Source: a bacterium
GTDB lineage: Bacteria; Pseudomonadota; Alphaproteobacteria; Rhizobiales; JAKIUO01
DNA: 33,524 bases
Assembly: GCA_024228495.1 (NCBI GenBank)
Contig: JAAETJ010000297.1
Location: 1 to 33,524, forward strand
Direction: 5' to 3'
The position numbers were made by a program, and so were the translations under genes. Positions 1 to 9,044 of the stretch are shown here, in pieces. A model generated the notes under the pieces. That model worked only from the letters and a program-made list of their open reading frames with translations. It was not told the origin of the DNA and did not search any database. Positions within the stretch are counted from its first letter, which is position 1. Each line of letters starts with the position of its first letter.

Positions 1-140
1 AGATGGTGATGCCTGGTGATAATGTCACGGTTGATGTTGAGCTGATTGTGCCGATTGCCATGGAAGATGGCCTGCGCTTTGCAATCCGCGAAGGCGGCCG
101 TACCGTAGGTGCCGGCGTCGTAGCCAGTATTACTGAATAA
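1..140 (+). CDS. tuf: Elongation factor Tu, C-terminal end (partial, cut by window start)
   Basis: Only the last 46 codons are present, read from base 3 to the TAA at 138-140. They encode the end of EF-Tu domain 3, with recognisable family strings [25 protein letters not shown] and a final VVASITE. EF-Tu carries aminoacyl-tRNA to the ribosome in the cytoplasm. Its position directly upstream of rpsJ is the usual str-to-S10 junction in alphaproteobacteria. A hairpin with a T-rich tail follows 16 bases after the stop, so tuf is probably at least partly separated transcriptionally from the S10 genes. Whether this is tufA or tufB cannot be decided here. Confidence 0.95.
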   Translation, partial: MVMPGDNVTVDVELIVPIAMEDGLRFAIREGGRTVGAGVVASITE

Positions 141-156
141 AGAAGAGAAGATATAT

Positions 157-188
157 GGAGGTCGGTTTTCCGATCTCCCTTTTTCTTC
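157..188 (+). terminator. Rho-independent terminator between tuf and rpsJ
   Basis: A 9-bp stem (157-165 GGAGGTCGG with 170-178 CCGATCTCC, one G-U pair) closes a TTTT loop. It is followed by the T-rich stretch CTTTTTCTTC. It sits between the tuf stop and the rpsJ ribosome binding site, so it may end tuf transcripts or act as an S10-operon attenuator. Confidence 0.75.
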
Positions 189-208
189 AAAGGAAAGACT
201 GAAATAAA

Positions 209-517
209 ATGCATAGTCAGAATATCCGTATTCGTCTTAAGGCGTTTGACCATAGAGTTCTTGATGCCTCGGCAAAAGAGATCCTCAATACGGCCAAGCG
301 GACCGGTGCTCAAGTCAGGGGTCCAATCCCTCTGCCGACACGGATCGAAAAGTTTACGGTTAACCGTTCACCACATGTGAACAAGAAAAGTCGTGAGCAA
401 TTTGAAATGCGCACCCATAAAAGGTTGTTGGATATTATTGACCCGACCCCGCAAACAGTTGACGCGCTGATGAAGCTCGATCTGGCTGCTGGTGTTGATG
501 TAGAGATCAAACTGTAG
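209..517 (+). CDS. rpsJ: 30S ribosomal protein S10
   Basis: 102 residues, the normal length for S10. The start of the conserved core ([11 protein letters not shown]), the central [17 protein letters not shown] and the end [12 protein letters not shown] match the family throughout. S10 sits in the 30S head and, as NusE, also takes part in transcription antitermination with NusB. The ATG at 209 is preceded by AAAGGAAAG about 11 bases upstream. It is the first gene of the S10 operon and lies just after the tuf terminator; rplC follows after 30 bases. Confidence 0.98.
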   Translation: MHSQNIRIRLKAFDHRVLDASAKEILNTAKRTGAQVRGPIPLPTRIEKFTVNRSPHVNKKSREQFEMRTHKRLLDIIDPTPQTVDALMKLDLAAGVDVEIKL

Positions 518-547
518 AGTTAGCACGAGAACAAGAGGAATGGACCG

Positions 548-1279
548 ATGCGGTCAGGACTTATAACAAAGAAAATCGGCATGAGCCGGGTGTTTACGGA
601 TGAAGGGGAACACATTCCCGTCACTGTACTTCAACTCGATAATTGTCAGGTTGTTGCGCAGCGTACAGAAGATAGCAATGGCTATACGGCTGTGCAGCTT
701 GGTGTTGGCACTGCCAAGGTCAAGAATGTCAATAAGGCGCAGCGCGGACATTTCGCCAAAGCCAAGGTTGAGCCAAAGCGCAAGCTTGCCGAATTTCGTG
801 TGAGCGAAGACAATCTGATTGAAGTTGGTGCCGAAATTACCGCCGACCATTTTGTCAAAGGGCAATATGTGGATGTGACAGCATCCTCAATTGGTAAAGG
901 TTTTGCTGGCGCCATGAAACGTCATGGATTTGGCGGACTGCGCGCTTCGCATGGTGTCTCTATATCGCATAGATCACATGGTTCGACCGGACAATGTCAA
1001 GATCCTGGTAAAGTCTTCAAGGGCAAGAAAATGGCTGGCCATATGGGTGCAACAACCATCACCACCCACAATCTGACCATTGTCGATACCGATGTTGACC
1101 GTGGTATTATCCTTGTTAAAGGCGCTGTTCCTGGTGCTAAAGGTGGTTGGGTGACACTATGTGATGCCGTCAAGAAAGCGCTTCCCAAGGATGTTCCAAC
1201 GCCTGCCGCCATTCGTGGTATAAATGGTAGTGCTGGCGAAGCTGACACTAGCGAAGAGGGAGCTGGTGATGAAAGCTGA
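548..1279 (+). CDS. rplC: 50S ribosomal protein L3
   Basis: 243 residues. Family hallmarks are the start [16 protein letters not shown], the central [15 protein letters not shown] and the [20 protein letters not shown] loop that reaches toward the peptidyl transferase centre. It is longer than the roughly 209-residue enterobacterial L3 because of an acidic Ser/Gly/Glu-rich tail after about residue 210, which is common in alphaproteobacteria. The ribosome binding site is AGAGGAATGG. Its last 11 bases overlap the start of rplD, suggesting translational coupling. Confidence 0.98.
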   Translation: MRSGLITKKIGMSRVFTDEGEHIPVTVLQLDNCQVVAQRTEDSNGYTAVQLGVGTAKVKNVNKAQRGHFAKAKVEPKRKLAEFRVSEDNLIEVGAEITADHFVKGQYVDVTASSIGKGFAGAMKRHGFGGLRASHGVSISHRSHGSTGQCQDPGKVFKGKKMAGHMGATTITTHNLTIVDTDVDRGIILVKGAVPGAKGGWVTLCDAVKKALPKDVPTPAAIRGINGSAGEADTSEEGAGDES

Positions 1280-1913
1280 TATAACCACACTCGATAACAA
1301 GAAAGCGGGTTCTATCGAGCTGTTGGACGCCATTTTTGGTCTCAAGCCACGACCCGACCTTCTTCATCGCATGGTTCGCTACCAATTGGCTAAGCGCCAG
1401 GCTGGTACGCACAAAACCAAGGGGCGCTCTGAAATTCAGGGGTCGACGAAGAAATTTGTTCGTCAAAAAGGTTCTGGCGGCGCACGTCATGGTAACAGAA
1501 AAGCCAACCTGTTTCGTGGTGGCGGCAAGGGCTTTGGTCCTATTCCACGCTCGCATGCAAGCAAATTGCCAAAAAAGGTAAGGGCTCTTGCTCTTCGACA
1601 TGCACTTTCATCAAAAGTCGTGGCAAATGAATTGATCGTACTCGACAAGGCTTCTGCAAGCGAACCTAAATCCAAAACCCTGCGCAAGCAACTGGAAGGA
1701 TTGGGTTTGACATCTGCGTTGATCATTGATGGCTCGATACTGGAAGAAAATTTTTCTTTGGCTGCTCGTAATATTCCGCGCGTCGATGTGCTGCCGATTG
1801 AGGGCATCAATGTTTATGATATTTTGCGCCGTGAAAAACTCGTACTGACCACAGATGCGGTGAGTGCGCTGGAAAAACGCTTTAACGGTGACAAGGGCGA
1901 GGTGGAAGGATGA
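1269..1913 (+). CDS. rplD: 50S ribosomal protein L4
   Basis: 214 residues from the ATG at 1269. A longer in-frame reading from a GTG at 1224 would lie entirely inside rplC. The start at 1269 gives the family-typical beginning [18 protein letters not shown] and has GAGGGA just upstream. The conserved loop [19 protein letters not shown] and the [19 protein letters not shown] segment line the exit tunnel. In E. coli L4 represses its own operon by binding the S10 leader; whether that happens here is unknown. The gene overlaps rplC at its start and rplW at its end. Confidence 0.97.
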   Translation: MKADITTLDNKKAGSIELLDAIFGLKPRPDLLHRMVRYQLAKRQAGTHKTKGRSEIQGSTKKFVRQKGSGGARHGNRKANLFRGGGKGFGPIPRSHASKLPKKVRALALRHALSSKVVANELIVLDKASASEPKSKTLRKQLEGLGLTSALIIDGSILEENFSLAARNIPRVDVLPIEGINVYDILRREKLVLTTDAVSALEKRFNGDKGEVEG

Positions 1914-2209
1914 TGAGCAACGAAGCCAAGAAATATGATGTCATTCTCGCACCGGTTGTGAGTGAGAAATCGACGCTTTTGTCCGAGTTTAATCAGGTAA
2001 TGTTCAAAGTTGCCGGTTGGTCGACAAAGCCGCAAATCAAGGAGGCAGTTGAAAAACTGTTCGAAGTTAAGGTTGAGGCCGTTAATACGCTCAACCGTAA
2101 GGGTAAAGCCAAGGTATTCAAGGGACGCAAGGGGCGTCAAAGCGATACCAAGTTTGCTATTGTTACACTGAAAGATGGCGAACGCATCGACATCACGTCA
2201 GGCATTTAG
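1910..2209 (+). CDS. rplW: 50S ribosomal protein L23
   Basis: 99 residues. The start region contains [15 protein letters not shown], and the middle has the [19 protein letters not shown] loop typical of L23, which surrounds the tunnel exit and docks trigger factor and SRP. The ATG at 1910 overlaps the rplD stop (ATGA arrangement). A second ATG three bases on, at 1913, is an equally possible start. GGAAGG lies just upstream. A 78-base spacer precedes rplB. Confidence 0.97.
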   Translation: MMSNEAKKYDVILAPVVSEKSTLLSEFNQVMFKVAGWSTKPQIKEAVEKLFEVKVEAVNTLNRKGKAKVFKGRKGRQSDTKFAIVTLKDGERIDITSGI

Positions 2210-2287
2210 TTTTTGCGCGATCAGTTTTGCCCCGTTGTTTGAGGCAAGGGATACAGCATCGCTTAATCGATCGAGGAGTGCATTTAG

Positions 2288-3127
2288 ATGGCACTGAAGA
2301 CTTTCAATCCAACAACACCGGGCCGTCGTGGTCTGGTACTTGTTGACCGCAGTGGACTGTGGAAGGGAAAGCCCGTCAAGAAATTGACTGAAGGCTTGAA
2401 TGGCAGTGGTGGGCGGAACAATCATGGCCGTGTCACGGCTAGGCGTCGTGGTGGTGGGCATAAACGCACCTATCGCATGATTGACTTCAAACGTCGTAAA
2501 ATGGATATGTCAGCTGTTGTCGAGCGGATCGAATATGATCCAAATCGCACTGCCTTCATCGCGCTCATTCGTTATGAAGATGGCGATTTGTCTTATATTC
2601 TTGCGCCTCAAAGGGTAAGTGTAGGCGATCAGATTGTATCTGGTGAAAAAGTCGATGTGAAGCCTGGTAATGCAATGCCCATTCGCTCTATTCCGATTGG
2701 TACTCTGATCCATAATGTTGAAATGAAAGCTGGTAAAGGCGGACAATTGGCACGTGCTGCAGGCAGTTTCGTACAGCTCGTTGGCCGCGATGCTGGCTAC
2801 GCGATTTTGCGTTTGAAATCAGGGGAGCAGCGCCGGGTACGTCATGAATGCATGGCAACCATTGGCGCGGTGTCGAACCCGGATCACGGCAATATCAAGC
2901 TGGGTAAAGCGGGTCGCAATCGCTGGGCTGGCAAGAGACCATCTGTTCGCGGCGTTGCCATGAACCCGGTGGACCATCCTCATGGTGGTGGAGAAGGTCG
3001 TACCTCTGGTGGTCGCCATCCGGTGTCTCCCTGGGGTAAGCCAACCAAGGGTAAGCGCACGCGTTCAAATCGTGCCTCTGATAAATATATCGTTCGCTCG
3101 CGGCATCTCAAGAAGAAACGCCGTTAG
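2288..3127 (+). CDS. rplB: 50S ribosomal protein L2
   Basis: 279 residues, full length. It carries the L2 signatures [19 protein letters not shown] near residue 40 and the C-terminal [21 protein letters not shown], which holds the conserved histidine important for peptidyl transferase activity. It ends with a basic [14 protein letters not shown]. The start follows the ribosome binding site CGAGGAGTGC. It is followed by an unusually long 111-base gap containing a strong hairpin (3132-3160) before rpsS. Confidence 0.98.
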   Translation: MALKTFNPTTPGRRGLVLVDRSGLWKGKPVKKLTEGLNGSGGRNNHGRVTARRRGGGHKRTYRMIDFKRRKMDMSAVVERIEYDPNRTAFIALIRYEDGDLSYILAPQRVSVGDQIVSGEKVDVKPGNAMPIRSIPIGTLIHNVEMKAGKGGQLARAAGSFVQLVGRDAGYAILRLKSGEQRRVRHECMATIGAVSNPDHGNIKLGKAGRNRWAGKRPSVRGVAMNPVDHPHGGGEGRTSGGRHPVSPWGKPTKGKRTRSNRASDKYIVRSRHLKKKRR

Positions 3128-3131
3128 CATC

Positions 3132-3160
3132 TTGGATCAAGAGTTTGGCTCTTGGTTCAA
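3132..3160 (+). other. Strong intergenic hairpin between rplB and rpsS
   Basis: Bases 3132-3143 (TTGGATCAAGAG) pair with 3149-3160 (CTCTTGGTTCAA) over 12 positions, counting two G-U wobbles, around a 5-base loop. What follows is ATAAAAAATTT rather than a clean T tract. It is therefore not a typical terminator and more likely an mRNA processing, stability or regulatory structure. Confidence 0.6.
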
Positions 3161-3238
3161 ATAAAAAATTTGCAAGAGATCGGGCTGTTGGAACTGGCCC
3201 ATAAGATGGTCTCGTGATTTGGTAAGGAGAAAGAGCTA

Positions 3239-3517
3239 GTGACCCGTTCAATCTGGAAAGGTCCGTTTGTTGATGGCTATATGCTGAAAAAAGCAGCGGC
3301 CGCTCGCGAAAGTGGGTCCAATGCTATTATCAAGACATGGAGCCGGCGCTCTACGATCTTGCCACAATTTGTTGGACTGACATTTGGCGTCCACAATGGT
3401 CACAAGCATATTCCGGTCAATGTCACAGAGGACATGATTGGTCATAAATTTGGTGAGTTTGCGCCAACCCGGACCTTTTTCGGGCATGAGGCGGACAAGA
3501 AGGCAAAGAGGAATTAA
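3239..3517 (+). CDS. rpsS: 30S ribosomal protein S19
   Basis: 92 residues, normal S19 length. The beginning [17 protein letters not shown], the [20 protein letters not shown] core and [15 protein letters not shown] are diagnostic. S19 is a 30S head protein that contacts S13 and the A-site tRNA. The start is a GTG at 3239, supported by AAGGAGA about 10 bases upstream and by conservation of the N-terminus. rplV starts one base after its stop. Confidence 0.98.
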   Translation: MTRSIWKGPFVDGYMLKKAAAARESGSNAIIKTWSRRSTILPQFVGLTFGVHNGHKHIPVNVTEDMIGHKFGEFAPTRTFFGHEADKKAKRN

Positions 3518-3518
3518 G

Positions 3519-3911
3519 ATGGGGAAGCGCAAACGCGAAAGACAGCTTGCTGAATATGAGGCAAAGGCTGTAACACGTAATATTCGCACCAGTCTGCAAA
3601 AGCTGAACCTGGTTGCCCAGATGATCCGTGGAAAAAAGGTGAGTATCGCTATTAACGAGCTGACATTCTCTCGCAAAAGGGTTGCCAAGGTTGTTTTGAA
3701 GACCCTGAATTCAGCCATTGCCAATGCTGAAAACAATCACGGCCACGATATCGACAATCTGATCGTCTCAGAGGCCTTTTGTGGAAAAAACCTGGTCATG
3801 AAACGCTGGAAGCCGCGTGCTCGTGGTCGGGTGGCAAGAATTTTGAAGCCGTTTTCAATGCTGACCATCATCGTCAAAGATGTGGAGATGGCTAATGAGG
3901 AGAATGCCTGA
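3519..3911 (+). CDS. rplV: 50S ribosomal protein L22
   Basis: 130 residues from the ATG at 3519. An upstream in-frame start at 3438 would lie inside rpsS and add 27 residues without L22 similarity. AAAGAGGA precedes the chosen start. The conserved part includes [20 protein letters not shown] and the C-terminal beta-hairpin [17 protein letters not shown], which lines the exit tunnel near the macrolide site. It overlaps rpsC by one base (TGATG). Confidence 0.97.
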   Translation: MGKRKRERQLAEYEAKAVTRNIRTSLQKLNLVAQMIRGKKVSIAINELTFSRKRVAKVVLKTLNSAIANAENNHGHDIDNLIVSEAFCGKNLVMKRWKPRARGRVARILKPFSMLTIIVKDVEMANEENA

Positions 3912-4672
3912 TGGGACAAAAAGTAAATCCAATCGGTATGCGGCTTGGCATTAACCGTACCTGGGATAGTCGCTGGTTTGCTGATGGAGAAGAATATAGC
4001 AAATTGCTGCATGAAGATCTGAAGATCCGTGACTTCGTCATGGAAGATCGTCGTCGTGCAGGTATCTCCAAAGTGATCATTGAGCGGCCGCACAAGAAAT
4101 GCCGCGTGACTATTCATACGGCGCGTCCTGGTGTGTTGATTGGTAAAGCCGGTGCCGATATTGCCAAGCTGAACCAGAAACTGTCGAAATTCACGGATAG
4201 CGATGTTCATGTGAATATCGCTGAAATTCGCAAACCTGAAATTGATGCAACATTGGTAGCTGAGGGCATCGCTCAGCAGCTTGAACGTCGTGTGGCCTTC
4301 AGACGGGCTATGAAGCGCGCCATGCAGTCTGCGCAGCGGCTTGGCGCTCTGGGCATCAGGATTAACAGTTCAGGTCGTCTGGCCGGTGCTGAAATCGCTC
4401 GTATGGAATGGTATCGTGAAGGCCAGGTGCCATTGCATACACTGCGTGCTGATATTGATTATGGTACGGCTTTGTCGAAAACGGCTTATGGCATTATTGG
4501 CCTGAAAGTCTGGATCTATAAGGGCGAAATTCTGGAGCATGATCCCATGGCTCAAGAAAATCGCACCAAGAAAATGCAAGAAGGCGGTGGCGGTGGCCGT
4601 GGTCGCCCAGGTGGTGGTCGTGGTCGTCCAGGTGGTGGGCCTCGTGGACCGGGTGGTGCGCCAAGACGTTAG
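3911..4672 (+). CDS. rpsC: 30S ribosomal protein S3 with Gly/Arg-rich tail
   Basis: 253 residues. The start [20 protein letters not shown], the KH domain motif [13 protein letters not shown] (about residues 75-87) and the C-terminal [20 protein letters not shown] are classic S3. S3 lines the mRNA entry tunnel and contributes to helicase activity. After about residue 222 it has an odd tail made almost entirely of Gly, Arg and Pro (blocks such as GGGRGRPGG), encoded by imperfect direct repeats at about 4585-4665. Translation is coupled to rplV by a one-base overlap. Confidence 0.98.
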   Translation: MGQKVNPIGMRLGINRTWDSRWFADGEEYSKLLHEDLKIRDFVMEDRRRAGISKVIIERPHKKCRVTIHTARPGVLIGKAGADIAKLNQKLSKFTDSDVHVNIAEIRKPEIDATLVAEGIAQQLERRVAFRRAMKRAMQSAQRLGALGIRINSSGRLAGAEIARMEWYREGQVPLHTLRADIDYGTALSKTAYGIIGLKVWIYKGEILEHDPMAQENRTKKMQEGGGGGRGRPGGGRGRPGGGPRGPGGAPRR

Positions 4673-4762
4673 AATTTGGGACATGGCCTCTGTTGGAATG
4701 CCCGCACGATAATAAAGCGAAACGATGACCGATTGCCGGTGTCGTGATTTGAGGAAAGTAAG

Positions 4763-5176
4763 ATGCTACAACCGAAACGGACGAAGTTTCGCAAGATGTT
4801 TAAAGGACGGATCAAGGGTAATGCCAAGGGTGGCACGAGCTTGAGTTTTGGCAGCTACGGCCTGAAAGCCCTTGAACCTGAGCGGATTACTTCTCGTCAG
4901 ATCGAGGCAACACGCCGCGCCATCACCCGTCATATGAAAAGACAAGGCCGTGTGTGGATCCGGATTTTTCCAGATGTGCCGGTCACTAAAAAACCAACCG
5001 AAGTCCGTATGGGTAAAGGTAAGGGATCTGTTGAATTTTGGGCTGCCAAAGTGAAGCCGGGACGTATCATGTTCGAAATCGATGGGGTTTCTGACGCGGT
5101 TGCGCGTGAGGCGCTGGCTCTGGGAGCCGCAAAACTGCCAATCAAAACACGTGTTGTCCGTCGTTTTGGTGCGTAA
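4763..5176 (+). CDS. rplP: 50S ribosomal protein L16
   Basis: 137 residues, the standard size. It starts [19 protein letters not shown] and contains [20 protein letters not shown] and [20 protein letters not shown], all strongly conserved. L16 helps place the A-site tRNA and organises the 23S rRNA around the peptidyl transferase centre. GAGGAAAG lies 7 bases before the start. The 90-base gap after rpsC shows no clear structure. Confidence 0.98.
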   Translation: MLQPKRTKFRKMFKGRIKGNAKGGTSLSFGSYGLKALEPERITSRQIEATRRAITRHMKRQGRVWIRIFPDVPVTKKPTEVRMGKGKGSVEFWAAKVKPGRIMFEIDGVSDAVAREALALGAAKLPIKTRVVRRFGA

Positions 5177-5233
5177 GACAAACCGGATCTATTTATATTG
5201 GAGCGCTCTTGGGGCGTTTTGAGGAGACGAGTT

Positions 5234-5446
5234 ATGAAAAACTCAAAAATATTACAAGAGCTGAAAGACATGACGGTCGATCAACTCGGTGATGAAATGA
5301 TAAAATTGAAGAAGGAGCAGTTTAATCTGCGCTTTCAACAAGCGACGGGTCAGCTCGAGAATACGGCACGGATGCGTCAAGTGCGCCGGACCGTGGCTCG
5401 TATCCAGACACTGGTCAAACAAAAGCAGTCATCTGTAGAGGCCTGA
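5234..5446 (+). CDS. rpmC: 50S ribosomal protein L29
   Basis: 70 residues from the ATG at 5234. A longer reading from 5198 would add 12 residues unlike L29, while GAGGAGA just before 5234 is a good ribosome binding site. The helical hairpin with [20 protein letters not shown] followed by [13 protein letters not shown] is the L29 signature. The protein sits beside L23 at the tunnel exit. rpsQ follows after 40 bases. Confidence 0.97.
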   Translation: MKNSKILQELKDMTVDQLGDEMIKLKKEQFNLRFQQATGQLENTARMRQVRRTVARIQTLVKQKQSSVEA

Positions 5447-5486
5447 ACCTTATAGATAAAGGCCTTTTAGGAATTGGAATTAGATT

Positions 5487-5717
5487 ATGCCGAAACGAAT
5501 TTTGCAAGGTGTTGTAGTATCAGACAAGAGCGACAAAACAGTTGTCGTGAAGGTTGAACGCCGCTTCACCCATCCCTTGTTCAAAAAAACTGTTCGTCGC
5601 TCCAAAAATTACAAGGCGCATGACGAAAAGAATGTCCACAAGCAAGGGGATATGGTGAGAATTGAAGAATGTGCTCCCATATCAAAGCACAAGAGATGGA
5701 TGGTTCTTGACGGATAG
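5487..5717 (+). CDS. rpsQ: 30S ribosomal protein S17
   Basis: 76 residues. The beginning [20 protein letters not shown], the [20 protein letters not shown] strand region and [14 protein letters not shown] are typical of S17, an early-binding 30S protein with an OB fold. The ribosome binding site is TAGGAATTGG. It is the last gene of the classical S10 operon, and a 183-base gap separates it from the spc genes. Confidence 0.98.
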   Translation: MPKRILQGVVVSDKSDKTVVVKVERRFTHPLFKKTVRRSKNYKAHDEKNVHKQGDMVRIEECAPISKHKRWMVLDG

Positions 5718-5900
5718 ACCGTCCTAAACCTGAATTGAGCGAACCTGATATTATGAGAACCATGGTTCTAGCGATATTTGGATCAGATCTGAATTAGAAT
5801 AAACCGGCTGGATTAGCCGATTGTTTGAAGAGCTGCGAGGAAAACCTCAAGGCGTCAAATCATCGAATATAAAAGCCCGCAAGATATTACGAGAATTGTC
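5718..5900 (+). promoter_or_regulatory. 183-base spacer between the S10 and spc gene blocks
   Basis: No gene is visible. It holds a perfect 14-base palindrome AGAACCATGGTTCT (5756-5769) and a short hairpin CGGCT-GGATT-AGCCG (5805-5819). Neither has a T tract, so they are not obvious terminators. I could not pick a convincing -35/-10 pair, although this would be the natural place for an internal spc promoter or processing site. Confidence 0.4.
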
Positions 5901-6269
5901 ATGATACAGATGCAAACCAATCTTGATGTTGCCGACAATTCGGGTGCAAGGCGTGTTCAGTGCATTAAGGTACTGGGTGGATCAAAGCGCAAATATGCAT
6001 CCGTCGGCGATATTATCGTGGTCACTGTGAAGGAAGCCATACCCCGCGGCAAGGTCAAAAAAGGCCAGGTCATGAAGGCCGTGGTTGTGCGCACTGCGCA
6101 TCCTGTGCGCCGCACAGACGGCAGTTCGATCCGATTCGATCGCAATGCTGCTGTGATGATTAATGCCCAGGGCGAGCCTGTCGGAACTCGTATTTTTGGA
6201 CCAGTGACCCGTGAACTTCGCGGTCGCAAACATATGAAAATCGTTTCATTGGCACCGGAGGTGATCTAA
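5901..6269 (+). CDS. rplN: 50S ribosomal protein L14
   Basis: 122 residues, exact family length. [20 protein letters not shown] at the start and the [19 protein letters not shown] segment near the C-terminus are invariant L14 features. L14 forms the intersubunit bridge B8 with 16S rRNA and binds the silencing factor RsfS. The stop overlaps the rplX start by one base (TAATG). Confidence 0.98.
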   Translation: MIQMQTNLDVADNSGARRVQCIKVLGGSKRKYASVGDIIVVTVKEAIPRGKVKKGQVMKAVVVRTAHPVRRTDGSSIRFDRNAAVMINAQGEPVGTRIFGPVTRELRGRKHMKIVSLAPEVI

Positions 6270-6586
6270 TGGCTATGAAATTTAAAAAAGGCGACAAGGT
6301 TATTGTGACCTCGGGTCGTGACAAGGGGCAGGCTGGATCAATCCTGAAGATGCTGCGCGATGAAGGTCGTGCCGTCGTGCAAGGAGTGAACATGGTCAAG
6401 CATCATCAAAAGCAGACACAGACGGAACAAGGTGGCATCATTTCTAAAGAATCGCCTATTCATCTTTCAAATTTGATGCATGTGGACCCTGCCGATGGAA
6501 AGCCGACAAGAGTTGGCTTTAAAATATTGAAAGACGGACGCAAAGTGCGTTTCGCCAAGCGTTCAGGAGAGGTAATCGATGGCTGA
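6269..6586 (+). CDS. rplX: 50S ribosomal protein L24
   Basis: 105 residues. The KOW motif lies near the N-terminus ([20 protein letters not shown]), followed by [14 protein letters not shown] and the [20 protein letters not shown] end. L24 initiates 50S assembly and sits at the tunnel exit. CGGAGG is in place before the ATG, and the start overlaps the rplN stop. Its last 8 bases overlap rplE. Confidence 0.97.
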   Translation: MAMKFKKGDKVIVTSGRDKGQAGSILKMLRDEGRAVVQGVNMVKHHQKQTQTEQGGIISKESPIHLSNLMHVDPADGKPTRVGFKILKDGRKVRFAKRSGEVIDG

Positions 6587-7133
6587 TGCATATGTTCCTC
6601 GTATGAAGCAGCATTATAATGCTGTCGTACGGGACGAACTGATAAAAGAATTCGGTCTAAAAAACGTCATGCAAGTACCCAAACTTGAGAAGATCATTCT
6701 CAATATGGGTGTCGGTGCTGGCGTTGATGACAAAAAAAAGGTCGCAGTTGCGGCAGATGCCCTGTCATTGATTGCAGGTCAAAAGTCGATTATAACGCGT
6801 TCTCGCAAATCGATTGCTGGTTTTAAGTTGCGCGAAGGAATGGCCGTTGGTACCAAAGTTACGCTGCGTAAAAATCGCATGTATGAATTTATTGATCGCC
6901 TAGTACACATTGCCATGCCACGCATTCGGGATTTCAGGGGATTGAACTCCAAGAGTTTTGATGGACGCGGTAATTTTGCCATGGGAATCAAGGAACATAT
7001 TGTTTTTCCTGAAATCGATTATGACAAGGTCGATCAGATACTCGGGATGGACATTATTGTTTGCACAACGAGCGATAGTGATGATGAGGCGAGAGCCTTG
7101 TTGAAGGGATTTGACTTTCCGTTCAATGACTAA
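6579..7133 (+). CDS. rplE: 50S ribosomal protein L5
   Basis: 184 residues. Typical segments are [39 protein letters not shown] and [21 protein letters not shown]5 binds 5S rRNA and forms the B1b bridge with S13. AGGAGAGG upstream supports the ATG at 6579, inside the end of rplX. In E. coli the repressor S8 acts around the L24-L5 junction; no obvious S8-target mimic was recognised here by eye. Confidence 0.98.
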   Translation: MADAYVPRMKQHYNAVVRDELIKEFGLKNVMQVPKLEKIILNMGVGAGVDDKKKVAVAADALSLIAGQKSIITRSRKSIAGFKLREGMAVGTKVTLRKNRMYEFIDRLVHIAMPRIRDFRGLNSKSFDGRGNFAMGIKEHIVFPEIDYDKVDQILGMDIIVCTTSDSDDEARALLKGFDFPFND

Positions 7134-7185
7134 ACATTGGAATAGCATTGATTTAAGACGTTGTTGGAACGGGTTTGAGAGTGAA

Positions 7186-7202
7186 AAAGAGCATTGCTCT
7201 TT
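7186..7202 (+). other. Hairpin directly upstream of the rpsN ribosome binding site
   Basis: AAAGAGC (7186-7192) pairs perfectly with GCTCTTT (7196-7202) around a 3-base loop. It ends one base before the strong Shine-Dalgarno AAGGAGG (7204-7210) of rpsN. It could tune translation of S14 or mark an mRNA processing point; there is no T tract after it. Confidence 0.5.
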
Positions 7203-7215
7203 CAAGGAGGATTGA

Positions 7216-7521
7216 ATGGCGAAACAAAGCGCTATTGAGAATAATCGCAAAAGACAGAGACTGGTCGTTGCTTATGCTGCTCGTCGTGCGAGCCTGAAGG
7301 CGATCATCATGGATCGCAGTAAACCGGCGGAAGAGCGCTTCAAGGCGCAGCTCAAACTGGCGACATTACCACGCAATTCTTCGAAATCGCGTGTTCGCAA
7401 TCGCTGTGAACTAACCGGACGGCCAAGAGGTTTCTACCGGAAAATGAAAATTTCTCGTATTGCCCTGCGGGACCTGGCTTCAAATGGCCAGCTTCCCGGT
7501 ATGGTCAAATCTAGCTGGTAG
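7216..7521 (+). CDS. rpsN: 30S ribosomal protein S14
   Basis: 101 residues, the long zinc-independent form (the short paralogue has CxxC pairs; here only one Cys, in [20 protein letters not shown], remains). The end [15 protein letters not shown] is the conserved S14 C-terminus. It is a 30S head protein next to S3 and S10. The start has an almost perfect Shine-Dalgarno, AAGGAGG, preceded immediately by a small hairpin. Confidence 0.98.
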   Translation: MAKQSAIENNRKRQRLVVAYAARRASLKAIIMDRSKPAEERFKAQLKLATLPRNSSKSRVRNRCELTGRPRGFYRKMKISRIALRDLASNGQLPGMVKSSW

Positions 7522-7535
7522 AAGGGAGACGCATA

Positions 7536-7934
7536 ATGACAATGACTGATCCCTTGGGAGATATGCTGACACGTATCCGGAACGCCCAGATGAGAAAAAA
7601 GGGCAAGGTGAAAACACCTGCTTCAAAGCTTCGTGGTAATGTTCTGGACGTGCTGCAAAAAGAAGGTTTTATCCGTGGCTATTCGCAGACCGAATATGCA
7701 GCAGGAAAAACAGAGTTTGAGATTGAGTTGAAATATTATGATGGTGAACCCGTCATTCGCTCGATCACACGGATCTCGAAACCGGGACGCCGCGTTTATT
7801 CTTCGGTGAAGAATATTCCAACGGTTGCCAATGGTCTTGGTGTATCCATTCTTTCAACTCCGCGCGGCGTGATGTCCGATCATGATGCGCGCGAGAATAA
7901 TGTTGGTGGCGAGGTGCTTTGCAGCATTTTTTAG
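7536..7934 (+). CDS. rpsH: 30S ribosomal protein S8
   Basis: 132 residues. It has the N-terminal [20 protein letters not shown] and the C-terminal signature [21 protein letters not shown]8 is a primary 16S rRNA binder of the 30S platform and, in E. coli, the repressor of the spc operon. The ATG at 7536 follows AGGGAGAC; an in-frame ATG at 7542 gives the common MTDPLGDML start and is an alternative. Confidence 0.97.
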   Translation: MTMTDPLGDMLTRIRNAQMRKKGKVKTPASKLRGNVLDVLQKEGFIRGYSQTEYAAGKTEFEIELKYYDGEPVIRSITRISKPGRRVYSSVKNIPTVANGLGVSILSTPRGVMSDHDARENNVGGEVLCSIF

Positions 7935-7997
7935 CCCTATCCCTTTGATCAAAATTGACGAAGGGCCAAGGCGACTATCTTAGAGGTTTTTTTTATT

Positions 7998-8531
7998 ATG
8001 TCTCGTATCGGAAAAAAAGCAGTACCGATCCCCGACGCGGCAACGGCGACGGTCGATGGTCGTACGGTCACCGTTAAAGGTCCCAAAGGTGAACTTTCGG
8101 CTGTTTTGGTCAGTGAAGTGCTTGCCAAAATGACGGATGGTGGTGTTCTGGTTGAGCCGGTCAACAGCTCCAAACGGGCTCGTTCCATGTGGGGCATGTC
8201 GCGGACGATCATTGCCAATCTGGTGGCTGGTGTAACAGATGGTTACACGAAGCACTTGGAGATCAAGGGTGTTGGTTATCGCGCCATCTTGAAGGGTAAA
8301 AATCTACAATTGGCACTTGGCCTGTCACATGATGTTCTGTATCCCATTCCAGATGGTATCGAGATCAAGTGCGCGAGCCAGACGGATATTGAGGTGAGCG
8401 GCATCAACAAGCAACACGTTGGTCAGGTCGCAGCTGAAATCCGTAGATATCGCCCTCCGGAGCCCTATAAAGGCAAAGGTATCAGATATAAAGACGAATA
8501 TGTATTCCGTAAGGAAGGCAAGAAGAAATAG
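7998..8531 (+). CDS. rplF: 50S ribosomal protein L6
   Basis: 177 residues. [20 protein letters not shown] opens the first of two repeated L6 folds. The second contains [19 protein letters not shown] and ends with the diagnostic [21 protein letters not shown]6 lies near the sarcin-ricin loop. The ribosome binding site is weak (TTAGAGG at about 7980-7986), and the run of T just before the ATG is unusual for this cluster. Confidence 0.98.
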   Translation: MSRIGKKAVPIPDAATATVDGRTVTVKGPKGELSAVLVSEVLAKMTDGGVLVEPVNSSKRARSMWGMSRTIIANLVAGVTDGYTKHLEIKGVGYRAILKGKNLQLALGLSHDVLYPIPDGIEIKCASQTDIEVSGINKQHVGQVAAEIRRYRPPEPYKGKGIRYKDEYVFRKEGKKK

Positions 8532-8580
8532 CGCCCATTAGTTATTGGACGATAGGTTACCTAGATAGGGAACGTGACAG

Positions 8581-8943
8581 ATGTCGACGAATAAGAAAAC
8601 TTTGCAAAAACGCCGCAATAGAGTGCGCAAAGCTCTGCGACGCAATGAGAATACGCGGGCCAGATTGTCGGTACACCGGTCAGGCCAGAATATCTATGCT
8701 CAGATCATTGATGATACCATGAATGTGACAATCGCTTCTGCCTCATCAATAGATAAGGATATGAAGAGTAAACTCAAAAGCGGTAGTGATACCAAGGCTG
8801 CGACCGAGATTGGCAAATTGATTGCCAAAAAAGCCATTGCAGCCGGTGTCAAGGAAGTTGTTTTTGACCGGGGAGCTTTCGTCTATCATGGACGCATCAA
8901 GGCTCTGGCTGAAGCTGCCCGCGAGGGCGGATTGATATTTTAA
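8581..8943 (+). CDS. rplR: 50S ribosomal protein L18
   Basis: 120 residues. The basic N-terminus, the [18 protein letters not shown] strand and the C-terminal [20 protein letters not shown] are family signatures. L18 binds 5S rRNA together with L5. The ATG directly follows GGGAACGTGACAG, giving a moderate ribosome binding site. The 101-base gap to rpsE contains only a weak possible stem (8951-8956 with 8974-8979). Confidence 0.97.
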   Translation: MSTNKKTLQKRRNRVRKALRRNENTRARLSVHRSGQNIYAQIIDDTMNVTIASASSIDKDMKSKLKSGSDTKAATEIGKLIAKKAIAAGVKEVVFDRGAFVYHGRIKALAEAAREGGLIF

Positions 8944-9044
8944 AACGATCGCCCTTGTAAAGCTGTTAAGCAAAAGGGCAAGCAAGCAACCCTTGATAAG
9001 CCATCTGGCTACGGGGTGACGTATGATTTTGAAAGGATGAGAAG

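Noticed and set aside
1224-1268. Upstream extension of rplD
   Set aside because: It lies inside rplC, adds residues foreign to L4, and the ATG at 1269 has its own ribosome binding site.
3248-4210. Two long minus-strand frames opposite rpsS, rplV and rpsC
   Set aside because: Antisense shadows of ribosomal genes; no family resemblance and no translation signals.
8951-8979. Possible hairpin between rplR and rpsE
   Set aside because: Only a 6-bp stem with a loop of 17 bases; too weak to call.
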